From positions 186,001 through 250,000 of the forward strand of contig NZ_CM004509.1 in the NCBI RefSeq assembly GCF_001693435.1: DNA of 64,000 bases. The letters are read 5' to 3'. A program made the position numbers and the translations under genes. Source of the stretch: Gilliamella sp. wkB7. Its GTDB lineage: Bacteria; Pseudomonadota; Gammaproteobacteria; Enterobacterales; Orbaceae. A model generated the notes under the pieces. It saw nothing but the letters and a program-made list of their open reading frames with translations. It did not search any database and was not told the origin of the DNA. This document shows, piece by piece, positions 50,207 to 62,100 of this stretch. The number at the start of each line of letters is the position of its first letter. Positions within the stretch are counted from its first letter, which is position 1.

Positions 50207-53191
50207 ATGACAAATTCTGAAACAGCAACTTGGAGTATAGAAGAACAAAAGCAATATTTAGAACTGGGATATTGGCACAAACTATCAATTGGTGCTGAAC
50301 TCAATAATTGGTGTAAATGCTATAGTAGTAATATAGCTATTATTTCTGGTAATAAAAAACTTACTTATCAAGAGCTCAATCAACAAGTAGAGTTATTGGC
50401 AGCGGGATTTTATCATCTTAAGGTACGCCCTAACGATCGTGTTTTATTGCAATTACCTAATTGTATCGGTTTTATAATTAGCTTTTTTGCCTTAATTCGG
50501 TTAGGGGCATTACCTATCTTAGCTATGCCATCACAAAGGCAGCAAGACATTCACGCCTTATGTAAATTAGCTGAACCCAAACTTTATATTGTACCTAATA
50601 GATTTTTAGGCACTAATTACCAACCTTTGATTGATGATATCACTACTCACTTTACTAATACTAGAGTGATCAACATTGATAATGAACAAGATCCAGACTT
50701 TACGTTAAGTCAATATTATCACTCTACGCCTTTCACAGTTAGTGAGCCTCATTACTTAGATCCTGCTATTTTATTATTATCTGGCGGTACAACAGGCACA
50801 CCTAAACTAATTCCTCGTACACATGCTGACTACTGTTATAACGCGAGAGCTATGGCGGAAATTTGTAAGATTGATAGCAATAGCGTTTATCTTAACGTAC
50901 TTCCCATTGCTCATAACTTCTCTTTATCTTGCCCTGGTTTATTGGGTGTTTTATCAAAAGGAGGACGCGTAGTACTGAGTAAAACAACCAGTTTTGATGA
51001 AGGTTTCAATCTCATTAAACAACACAAAGTTACCATTACTGCTCTTGTTCCTCCCCTTGCGCAATTATGGGCTAATGCAAGGGAATGGGATGATACTGAT
51101 ATTACTAGCTTGAAACTGATTCAAATAGGAGGCTCTCGATTAGAAGCAAGTATTGCAAAACAAATTAAACAAGCTATGCATTGTCAACTGCAACAAGTAT
51201 TTGGTACCGCGGAAGGTCTGATTTGCTGTACCCGATTGGATGATAGTGATGAAGTTATTTTCAATACTCAAGGCCGTCCTATTTCTCCGCACGATCAAGT
51301 ATTAATCGTTGATGAAAATGATCAACCTTTAAAAATCGGTGCTACTGGGGAAATGATTACCAAAGGCCCTTACACCATTCATGGTTATTATCGAGCAACC
51401 GAACAAAATAAAACTAGTTTTACCAAAGATAATTATTACCGTATGGGGGATTTAGTGAAATTTACCAGCACAGGTAATGTAATTGTTGAAGGACGTATCA
51501 AAGAACAGATCAATCGTGCAGGTGAAAAAATTGCGGCGGCAGAAATAGAACAAAAGCTTATTGAGTACCCCTCTATAGAAAGCTGTGCCGTAGTACCCGT
51601 TAAAGATAGTCGGTTAGGAGAGCGAAGTTGTGCTTTCATTATTTCCTCTAATAAACAAATAACTTTAAGCGATGTTAGAAATTTTCTTAAACAACAAGGT
51701 ATAGCTTTTTACAAATTGCCTGATCAATTAGAACACTTGACTAAATGGCCATTAACCTCTGTAGGAAAAATTGACAAACGCAGCTTATCTATTATAGGTG
51801 AACAACAAATGAGAAATAATCAACAACAAACTTACTTTGAACAATTAATTAGCATTAATAATCAGCCATTAGATCTTGCTGTTGCGTTGATTAACGAAAA
51901 ACTAAATGAACAATATGCAGTCTATGAGCATAATGGTGAATGGTCAGTTGGTTTGGGTAATATTGCACAACTTACAGTTTCTGCAGACAAAGCGATCATT
52001 TGTTATAACCAACAACAACAGTATTGGGACCAAGCTGAGATTATAGACAATATTAATGCGGCATTAGCTTCTTTACCCATTGCCGATTGGCGTGCTTATG
52101 GTGCGAGTAAGTTTGAATTAGCTCATATCTTCCACGATCCAGATTATATAAGTAATAATGATGAAACATTATTACAACTATTTATTCCTAGTCAAGAAGT
52201 TAGATTTACTCATAACCAAGCATTACTTAGAAGTATAACAGAGGAAGGCTTACAACAACTGCATGCTGTTGTAACAAAGTTAGATCAACTTAATCATACC
52301 GATCCAAAAATTAATAATACATTCAAAGAAAATGAAGCGATCATTCGTTCAACTAATGCTGAACTTTATAAAGAAAAAGTAGCAATCGCAGTTAATGAAA
52401 TTAAAGCAGGTCAATACCAAAAGATTATTTTATCCAGAAAAGTTCCGATTCCGGCTGATATCGATCTTGTGGCCAGCTATCAACTTGGTCGCAAACATAA
52501 TACCCCTGCTCGCTCTTTTGTACTTAATTTTAATGATCTAAAACTTATTGGTTTTAGCCCAGAAACAGTATTAGAAGTTAATAAAGAACGCATAGTAAGC
52601 ACTCAACCTTTAGCCGGCACTAGAGCCTTAAAACAAGATGATCCAGAACAGTCAGCAAAACTTTATGACGAGTTAATTAATGATACTAAAGAAATCGCCG
52701 AACATGCCGTATCTGTAAAACTTGCTTTTGAAGAATTAGAACGTGTTTGCGAAAAACACACCGTTGTTATTCCAAAATTTATGACAGTATCCAAACGTGG
52801 CACAGTACAACATCTAGCGTCACGTGTTACAGGTAAATTAAAACCTAATTTAACTTCTTGGCATGCTTTTAAATCACTCTTTCCTGCTGTAACTGCATCT
52901 GGTATACCCAAACGTGAAGCTTTAGCCGCCATTCGATATCATGAGGCAAACAAACGCGGGGCTTATAGTGGTAGCGTAATGATTGTTGATAGCAATGGTA
53001 GTTTAGATGCAGCTCTTGTATTGCGAAGTCTTTATCAACAAAACGGACAAGTTTGGTTGCAAGCAGGTGCTGGCATTATTGATCAATCATTACCTGAACG
53101 AGAACTAGAAGAAACCATCGAAAAGCTTAGTTGCATATCACGCTATTTAGTGGTTAGAGAACAAAAACCAGTGACGAGGATGGAGGGATAA
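50207..53191 (+). CDS. Fused salicyl-AMP ligase and salicylate synthase
   Basis: 994 residues combining two enzymes usually encoded separately. Residues 1-533: aryl-AMP ligase of the DhbE/YbtE family, with LLLSGGTTGTPKLIPRTH (A3), VFGTAEG (A5), YRMGDLV (A7) and GKIDKRSL (A10). At the position where 2,3-dihydroxybenzoate enzymes carry Ser (DhbE Ser240) this has Cys242 in HNFSLSCPG, the residue of salicylate-activating YbtE/PchD. Residues 535-994: MbtI/Irp9-type salicylate synthase, with RSFVLNFNDLKLIGFSPETV, STQPLAGTR, FPAVTASGIPKREAL, YSGSVMIVDSNG and VWLQAGAGII. So the protein should convert chorismate to salicylate and load it as salicyl-AMP onto the ArCP of the next protein. An internal ATG at 51809 marks the junction and could be an independent start. 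Translation is coupled to the NRPS (TAATG). Confidence 0.93.
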   Translation: MTNSETATWSIEEQKQYLELGYWHKLSIGAELNNWCKCYSSNIAIISGNKKLTYQELNQQVELLAAGFYHLKVRPNDRVLLQLPNCIGFIISFFALIRLGALPILAMPSQRQQDIHALCKLAEPKLYIVPNRFLGTNYQPLIDDITTHFTNTRVINIDNEQDPDFTLSQYYHSTPFTVSEPHYLDPAILLLSGGTTGTPKLIPRTHADYCYNARAMAEICKIDSNSVYLNVLPIAHNFSLSCPGLLGVLSKGGRVVLSKTTSFDEGFNLIKQHKVTITALVPPLAQLWANAREWDDTDITSLKLIQIGGSRLEASIAKQIKQAMHCQLQQVFGTAEGLICCTRLDDSDEVIFNTQGRPISPHDQVLIVDENDQPLKIGATGEMITKGPYTIHGYYRATEQNKTSFTKDNYYRMGDLVKFTSTGNVIVEGRIKEQINRAGEKIAAAEIEQKLIEYPSIESCAVVPVKDSRLGERSCAFIISSNKQITLSDVRNFLKQQGIAFYKLPDQLEHLTKWPLTSVGKIDKRSLSIIGEQQMRNNQQQTYFEQLISINNQPLDLAVALINEKLNEQYAVYEHNGEWSVGLGNIAQLTVSADKAIICYNQQQQYWDQAEIIDNINAALASLPIADWRAYGASKFELAHIFHDPDYISNNDETLLQLFIPSQEVRFTHNQALLRSITEEGLQQLHAVVTKLDQLNHTDPKINNTFKENEAIIRSTNAELYKEKVAIAVNEIKAGQYQKIILSRKVPIPADIDLVASYQLGRKHNTPARSFVLNFNDLKLIGFSPETVLEVNKERIVSTQPLAGTRALKQDDPEQSAKLYDELINDTKEIAEHAVSVKLAFEELERVCEKHTVVIPKFMTVSKRGTVQHLASRVTGKLKPNLTSWHAFKSLFPAVTASGIPKREALAAIRYHEANKRGAYSGSVMIVDSNGSLDAALVLRSLYQQNGQVWLQAGAGIIDQSLPERELEETIEKLSCISRYLVVREQKPVTRMEG

Positions 53192-56100
53192 TGATGTCTC
53201 TATCAGTAACGGATATTAGTTATGACGAAATTTATGATCAAATAAAGAAATTATTACCACATGGAACAGGTGAGATTAAAGATACGGATAACCTCATTGA
53301 AAGTGGGCTCGACTCATTACATATTATGCGTTTGGTTAGTCAATGGCGTAAATCTGGCTATAATATCACCTTTGCTGAACTAATAGAGCATCCAACCTTA
53401 CAACAATGGCAAACATTATTATTAAAGTCTTTTAGTGAGATTACCTCTGTTACCAGTTCAGCTACTGCGATAGATCAAGTTAAAAATGAACCATTTCCTT
53501 TAACCGATGTTCAATATGCTTATTGGATTGGTCGTGACGATAATAGAGAACTAGGTGGAGTTGCCTGCCATGCTTATTTAGAAATTGATGGTCACCTTAA
53601 TAATCCAGAGCAATTAAATTTAGCATTTAGCCAATTAATTCAACATCACCCGATGCTAAGAGCAAGCTTTACTGAAAATGGCCAACAACAAATCAAAGCA
53701 GCTAATAATAATGCTCCATTAATAGTACACGATCTACGAAAACTAACTGCTGAACAATGTACACAACGTTTAGCAGAAATTCGGAAACGACTTTCCCATC
53801 GTAAATTAGCAATTGAGCATGGCCAAGTTATAGGTCTTGAACTTTCGTTATTAGCTAACAGTAAATCCAGACTTCATTTCGATATTGATTTACTTGTGGC
53901 TGATGTACAAAGTTTAAATATTATTTTAAGAGATTTAGCACAACTTTATAGGCAAGAACTCCCTTTAAAAGCTCCTAATGATTGGAGTTTTGCCCATTAT
54001 CTAGCTAAAGAACAACAACGCAAACAAGCTAATTACCAAACATCCAAAAACTATTGGAATCAACGTTTAACAGAATTACCAGTAGGGCCACAATTACCCG
54101 TTCTCAGTAAACAAATAACTAAACCAGAGTTTACTAGGCGAACTTTTGTTCTTAACCATAATCAATGGCAAAATCTCAAACAACAAGCTGCTAAACATAA
54201 AATTACCCCTGCCATGACTCTGGCCTGTGCCTATGGTTATGTGTTAGCTCGTTGGAGTAACCATACAAACTTTTTACTTAATATCCCCTTATTTGACCGT
54301 AATGTAGAAGAGCCTGATATTGAACATGTCGTAGCGGATTTTACCAATTTATTATTATTAGATTGTGACTATAGTCAATCACACAGCTTTGCTGAACAAG
54401 CTATTCAGCTTCAACAACAATTTCATAAAAATGTTGCCTATTCCACTTACTCTGCAGTAGAAATACAAAGAGAAATGGCACGATTCAATAACCAACAAGG
54501 TATCATTGCGCCAGTGGTATTTGCATGTAATCTCGGTACACCACTACTGGATATGGCAACCTCGCAAACGTTAGGTGATCTGCATTATATGATTTCACAA
54601 ACTCCACAAGTTTGGTTAGATCACCAAGTCTATGAAATCAATGATGGTCTACTTCTGGCTTGGGATAGTGTCGAAGAACTCTTTCCTAATGGTTTAATTG
54701 ATGTCATGTTTGATGCATACTGTCAGTTGTTAATAGCTTTAAGTGAAGACGCTAATGCTTGGCAGCAATCACCATTTCAGGTATTACCTACTGCACAACA
54801 GTTCATTAGAAAGCAGGTCAACGCAGTTACTGCGCCTTTACCCTCCACTACTCTAATCGAGCCAATCTTTGCGTATGCCAAAGCTAATCCAACGTCAATT
54901 GCTTTGATATACAATGAACAAGAGATTTCTTATAAAGAGTTAACTACGCAAGCTCTTAAAATAGCCAGCCTGTTAGTCAGTAAAGGATTAAAAACTGGGG
55001 AGCCTGTCGCCGTTTCACTGCCTCGTGGACCCATGCAAATCATGGCGGTATTGGGGGTATTAGCTGCTGGCGGTGCTTATGTGCCAGTATCGATTACACA
55101 ACCAACTTCGCGTCAGCAAAAGATTTTTAATACTGCTGAAATTCGCCTAGTTCTTTGTAATCAATCTTTATTTGAAGACAGTCAATTTGAATTTATTTCA
55201 CCTCTATTTGCTATGGATTTAAAGCCATTAGCCGAACCGGTAAAAGTAGATAATAAATCTTTAGCTTATATTATCTTTACTTCCGGCTCGACCGGTGAGC
55301 CTAAAGGGGTTGAGATTAGTCATCAGGCGGCTTTAAATACGATTGTTGATATCTGTCACCGTTACCATATTGATAACTCAAGTTGTGCTCTGGCGGTTTC
55401 TTCTCTCGATTTTGATTTATCTGTATTTGATATCTTTGGTCTACTGGGTGTGGGTGGCCGTTTAGTATTAATTAGTGATGAAGAGCGTAGAGATGCTGCC
55501 AGCTGGTTACAATTAATTTTTGAACATGACGTTTGTGTATGGAACTCTGTACCTATCTTATTAGATATGCTATTGGTTGTAGCGACTCACGATACACGTA
55601 CACTCCCTTTAAAAACGGTATTACTTTCTGGGGACTGGATAGGGTTAGATTTACCTGTTCGTCTTGCTCAATGTTGTGGCAAGCTACCTAAATTGGTGGC
55701 AATGGGCGGTGCTACAGAGGGCAGTATTTGGTCGAATGCCTTTGAAGTTACTTTACCTTTACCTGAACAATGGTCTTCCATTCCTTATGGTTATCCTTTA
55801 ACAAATCAATGTTATCGTGTCGTTGATGCGTTAGGTCGAGATTGCCCGGATTATGTAGCAGGTGAATTATGGATTGGTGGTGCCGGCGTTGCGCTAGGTT
55901 ATCGTGGTACACCTGAGTTGACGGCTGAACGATTTGTTGAACTCAATGGAATGCGTTGGTATCGAACCGGCGACCGGGGTCGTTATTGGCCTGATGGTAC
56001 TCTGGAGTTTTTAGGCAGACAGGACCACCAAGTTAAAGTGCGAGGTCATCGTATTGAATTAGGTGAAATTGAATCGGCCTTAGCGGGTTTACCTGAAATT

Positions 56101-59100
56101 GCTCGTGCTGTTGCTGTAACAGTCGGCATGCCACCTCAATTGGCTGCTGCAATCCAATTAAAACAAGGGGTAACCACAACTGAACACGATATTAAACAAT
56201 CGTTACAACAACTATTACCTGATTATATGGTACCTACCAGCTTAGTCATTTACCAAAATCTGCCTTTAAATGCTAATGGTAAAGTAGATCGTAAAACCAT
56301 TATTAGTGAACTTGCTAATCAAATAAATAATACCGAAGCTATTTTTGAAGCGCCTCAAACAATCATTGAGCAACGAGTGGCTCAAGTCTGGCAAACTATT
56401 TTAAAAGTAGATCAAGTAGGACGCACGGATAGTTTCTTTGCATTAGGCGGTGACAGTTTATTAGCTACCCAAGTCATTTCACACTTAAAACAATTAGGGT
56501 TAGATACCGAACAACCCTTACGTCAACTGTTTGCTAAACCAAAATTAGCTGATTTTGCGGCTACTTTAACTCAAACCGAACAAAAAATAGAGCAACAAGT
56601 TGTAGCTGATTTAAAAAATCGCTATCAACCATTCCCTTTAACTGAAGTACAACGTGCTTACTGGATGGGACAAGCACCCGGTCTGCCTCTAAATTGTGGT
56701 ACTCATTATTTAGTAGAGCTAGATGGCACCAATGTTGATCTAACAAAGTTTAATCAAGCATGGAATCAATTAGTTAGATACCATGAAATGATGCGGGTTA
56801 CCATAGATACAGAAGGTAACCAAACTATCTTACAACATGCTGTTCCTGTCGAATTATATACTATTTCTCTGAACACAAATTCAGCCGCAAAGGCCCAACA
56901 AATCATTCATGATTATTGGCAACAACAACGTTTAACTAAGAACTATAATCATCACCTCTATGCTATTAAATATGGTCAGCAACGTTGTCGTATTGGCATT
57001 ATTTTTAACTACCTGACCTTAGATGGTTTCAGCATTAAACTGATTCTGCAACAACTGGCTATGCTATATGAAAATAGTAATACAACCCTGCCAGCTTTAG
57101 ATTTATCATTTAGAGATTTTGTCACTCAAATAGAAACTGACAATAGAACAAAAAATAATGATAAAACTTTTTGGTTAGAAAAACTAAATACATTACCTTT
57201 AGCGCCACAACTACCAATAGCAAAACAACCGGAACAACTTAATCAAGTTATTTTTAAACGTTATAGTCATCGGTTATCAGCTAATCAGTGGTCACAACTA
57301 AAATCTAAAGCACGACAACACCAGCTAACCCCTTCGGTTATCTTGTTGACTGCCTATGCTCATATTCTTGCACAATGGTCTGCAAACCAACCTCTATCGA
57401 TCAATTTAACTCTTTTTGATAGACCAAATATTCATCCACAGATTAATCAAATTGCAGGCGATTTCACTACTCTTGCCCCAGTGGGTTATTACCCCAATAG
57501 TGCACATTCTGTTATTGAGCAAGCTAAAGCAATGCAACAAGAAATTGTCGACGCATTAGAGCATAAAACCATATCTTCTATTTGGATACAAAGAGAGCGT
57601 TCTAAAACGATGGGCATGGCTACTGCTGCCTTACCTGTAGTGTTTACAAGTACTCTTGGTTTAGGACAAGATTTATTTGTAACGCAAAACCAAAGTTTTC
57701 CTGCTTTTGTAAGTGGTGGTTTATCAGAAACACCACAGGTATGGCTAGACCATCAGCTTTATGAATTTGATGGTGAGTTGGATCTTTCTTGGGACGCAGT
57801 GGAGGAACTATTCCCTATTGGTATGCTTGAGCAAATGTTTAATAGTTATATCCAACTATTAAATCAATTTATTGAACAAGATTGGCAACAACCTATCGTT
57901 ACTCTATTATCTACTGCACAACAGTTAATTAGAAAGCAGGTTAACGCAGTTACTGCGCCTTTACCCTCCACTACTCTAATCGAGCCAATCTTTGCGTATG
58001 CCAAAGCTAATCCAACATCAATTGCTTTGATATACAATGAACAAGAGATTTCTTATAAAGAGTTAACAACACAAGCTCTTAAAATAGCCAATCTGTTAGT
58101 CAGTAAAGGATTAAAAACTGGGGAGCCTGTCGCCGTTTCACTGCCTCGTGGACCCATGCAAATCATGGCGGTATTGGGGGTATTAGCTGCTGGCGGTGCT
58201 TATGTGCCAGTATCGATTACACAACCAACTTCGCGTCAGCAAAAGATTTTTAATACTGCTGAAATTCGCCTAGTTCTTTGTAATCAACCCTTATTTGAAG
58301 ACAGTCAATTTGAATTTATTTCACCTCTATTTGCTATGGATTTAAAGCCATTAGCCGAACCGGTAAAAGTAGATAATAAATCTTTAGCTTATATTATCTT
58401 TACTTCCGGCTCGACCGGTGAGCCTAAAGGGGTTGAGATTAGTCATCAGGCGGCTTTAAATACGATTGTTGATATCTGTCAGCGTTACCATATTGATAAT
58501 TCAAGTTGTGCCCTGGCGGTTTCTTCTCTCGATTTTGATTTATCTGTATTTGATATCTTTGGTCTACTGGGTGTGGGTGGCCGTTTAGTATTAATTAGTG
58601 ATGAAGAGCGCAGAGATGCTGCCAGCTGGTTACAATTAATTTTTGAACATGACGTTTGTGTATGGAACTCTGTACCTATCTTATTAGATATGCTATTGGT
58701 TGTAGCGACTCACGATACTCGTACACTCCCTTTAAAAACGGTATTACTTTCTGGGGACTGGATAGGGTTAGATTTACCTGTTCGTCTTGCTCAATGTTGT
58801 GGCAAGCTACCTAAATTGGTGGCAATGGGCGGTGCTACAGAGGGCAGTATTTGGTCTAATGCCTTTGAAGTTACTTTACCTTTACCTGAACAATGGTCTT
58901 CCATTCCTTATGGTTATCCTTTAACAAATCAATGCTATCGTGTCGTCGATTCGTTAGGTCGAGATTGCCCGGATTATGTAGCAGGTGAATTATGGATTGG
59001 TGGTGCCGGCGTTGCGCTAGGTTATCGTGGTGCACCTGAGTTGACGGCTGAACGATTTGTTGAACTCAACGGAATGCGTTGGTACCGAACCGGCGACCGA

Positions 59101-62100
59101 GGTCGTTATTGGCCCGATGGTACTCTGGAATTTTTAGGCAGACAGGACCACCAAGTTAAAGTGCGAGGTCATCGTATTGAATTAGGTGAAATTGAATCGG
59201 CCTTAGCGGGTTTACCTGAAATTGCTCGTGCTGTTGCTGTAACAGTCGGCATGCCACCTCAATTGGCTGCTGCAATCCAATTAAAGCAAGGGGTAACCAC
59301 AACTGAACACGATATTAAACAATCGTTACAGCAACTATTACCTGACTATATGGTACCTACCAGCTTAGTCATTTACCAAAATCTGCCTTTAAATGCTAAT
59401 GGTAAAATAGATCGTAAAACCATTATTAGTGAACTTGCTAATCAAATAAATAATACCGAAGCTATTTTTGAAGCGCCTCAAACAATCATTGAGCAACAAG
59501 TGGCTCAAGTCTGGCAAACTATTTTAAAAGTAGATCAAGTAGGACGCACGGATAGCTTCTTTACATTAGGCGGTGACAGTTTATTAGCTACCCAAGTCAT
59601 TTCACACTTAAAACAATTAGGGTTAGATACCGAACAACCCTTACGTCAACTGTTTGCTAAACCTAAATTAGCTGATTTTGCTGCTACTTTAACCGAAACC
59701 GAACAAAAAATAGAGCAACAAGTCGTAGCTGATTTAAAAAATCGCTATCAACCATTCCCTTTAACTGAAGTACAACGTGCTTACTGGATGGGACAAGCAC
59801 CCGGTCTACCTCTAAATTGTGGTACTCACTATTTAGTCGAACTAGATGGAGAAAGAATTGATTTACAAAGACTAACGGTAGCTTGGAATAAATTAGTAGA
59901 ACGTCATGATATGTTGCATACGATCGTTACAGAACAAGCAGAACAGCAAATTTTACCAGAATGGCCTGTTTATACCATTACCCAAACACAACATGACAAT
60001 CTATTAGAAGTAAAAAAGAGTGTTGCCGGATGGTGGCAACAACAGCAAAATGAAAAGTATAGCTTACCTTTTGCCATACACAGCTTTAACTATTCTGATA
60101 ACCGCAATTATTTAGCTATCATATTTAATTACATGAATTTAGATGGTTTTAGTATTAAGTTAGTACTAAAAGAATTAGCTGATTTCTATCAAAATCCAGA
60201 TTTACAATTACCTAAACTCACTTTATCGTTTAGAGATTATGTTACTCAAGTTAGCTATTCAACCGATGCCTTACAGAGAGCAGAAACATACTGGCGCAAC
60301 CGTATGGCAACTTTACCTGCCGCCCCACCATTACCGGTAAGAATTGATCCACAACAAATTAAACAATCTAAGTTTATTCGTAAAACGGCCAAATTGAATC
60401 AACAAACTTTTGCTGCTTTATGTAATATTGCTAAAAATCATAGTTTAACACCTTCAGTTATTATTATGTTGGTCTATGCTGAGGTACTCAGTCAATACAG
60501 TGGTGGTCAAGCTATTACGATTAATATGACTCTGTTCGATAGACAACCAGTACATCCAGAAATCTATCAAATTACAGGTGATTTTACTTCATTATTACCT
60601 ATTGCTTACGCACCTGATGCAACAAAATCATTATTAAATCAAGCCCAGTGTTTGCAAGAAGAACTGGCTACAGCACTCGATCACCGTGAAATATCTTCTA
60701 TTTGGGTACAAAGAGAGCTAGCCCGCAATAAGGGAATTAATTCTGGATCCCTACCGATTGTCTTTACGAGTACATTAGGAATTGCCGATGAATTATTACA
60801 AGATAGTGAACAACAAGGATTTTTACAGCTAACTGGCTCTGGTTTATCAGAAACTCCACAGGTATGGTTAGATCATCAATTATACCAATTAGACGGAGGT
60901 TTATTATTATCTTGGGATGCAGTAGAAGACCTATTCCCTGTGGGATTACTCGATCAAATGTTTAATAGTTATATCCAACTATTAAATCAATTTATTGAAC
61001 AAGATTGGCAACAACCTATCGTTACTCTATTACCTACTGCACAACAGTTAATTAGAAAGCAGGTTAACGCAGTTACTGCGCCTTTACCCTCCACTACTCT
61101 AATTGAGCCAATCTTTGCGTATGCCAAAGCTAATCCAACATCCATTGCTTTGATATACAATGAACAAGAGATTTCTTATAAAGAGTTAACAACACAAGCT
61201 CTTAAAATAGCCAGCCTGTTAGTCAGTAAAGGATTAAAAACTGGGGAGCCTGTCGCCGTTTCACTGCCTCGTGGACCCATGCAAATCATGGCAGTATTGG
61301 GGGTATTAGCTGCTGGCGGTGCTTATGTGCCAGTATCGATTACGCAACCAACTTCGCGTCAGCAAAAGATTTTTAATACTGCTGAAATTCGCCTAGTTCT
61401 TTGTAATCAACCCTTATTTGAAGACAGTCAATTTGAATTTATTTCACCTCTATTTGCTATGGATTTAAAGCCATTAGCCGAACCGGTAAAAGTAGATAAT
61501 AAATCTTTAGCTTATATTATCTTTACTTCCGGCTCGACCGGTGAGCCTAAAGGGGTTGAGATTAGTCATCAGGCGGCTTTAAATACGATTGTTGATATCT
61601 GTCAGCGTTACCATATTGATAACTCAAGTTGTGCTCTGGCGGTTTCTTCTCTCGATTTTGATTTATCTGTATTTGATATCTTTGGTCTACTGGGTGTGGG
61701 GGGCCGTTTAGTATTAATTAGTGATGAAGAGCGTAGAGATGCTGCCAGCTGGTTACAATTAATTTTTGAACATGACGTTTGTGTATGGAACTCTGTACCT
61801 ATCTTATTAGATATGCTATTGGTTGTAGCGACTCACGATACACGTACACTCCCTTTAAAAACGGTATTACTTTCTGGGGACTGGATAGGGTTAGATTTAC
61901 CTGTTCGTCTTGCTCAATGTTGTGGCAAGCTACCTAAATTGGTGGCAATGGGCGGTGCTACAGAGGGCAGTATTTGGTCTAATGCCTTTGAAGTTACTTT
62001 ACCTTTACCTGAACAATGGTCTTCCATTCCTTATGGTTATCCTTTAACAAATCAATGCTATCGTGTCGTCGATTCGTTAGGTCGAGATTGCCCGGATTAT

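Noticed and set aside
55280..56300. Methyltransferase or epimerase insertion within the A domains, as in HMWP2
   Set aside because: The A8 motif runs on to the A10 motif at normal spacing in all three modules, leaving no room for an inserted domain.
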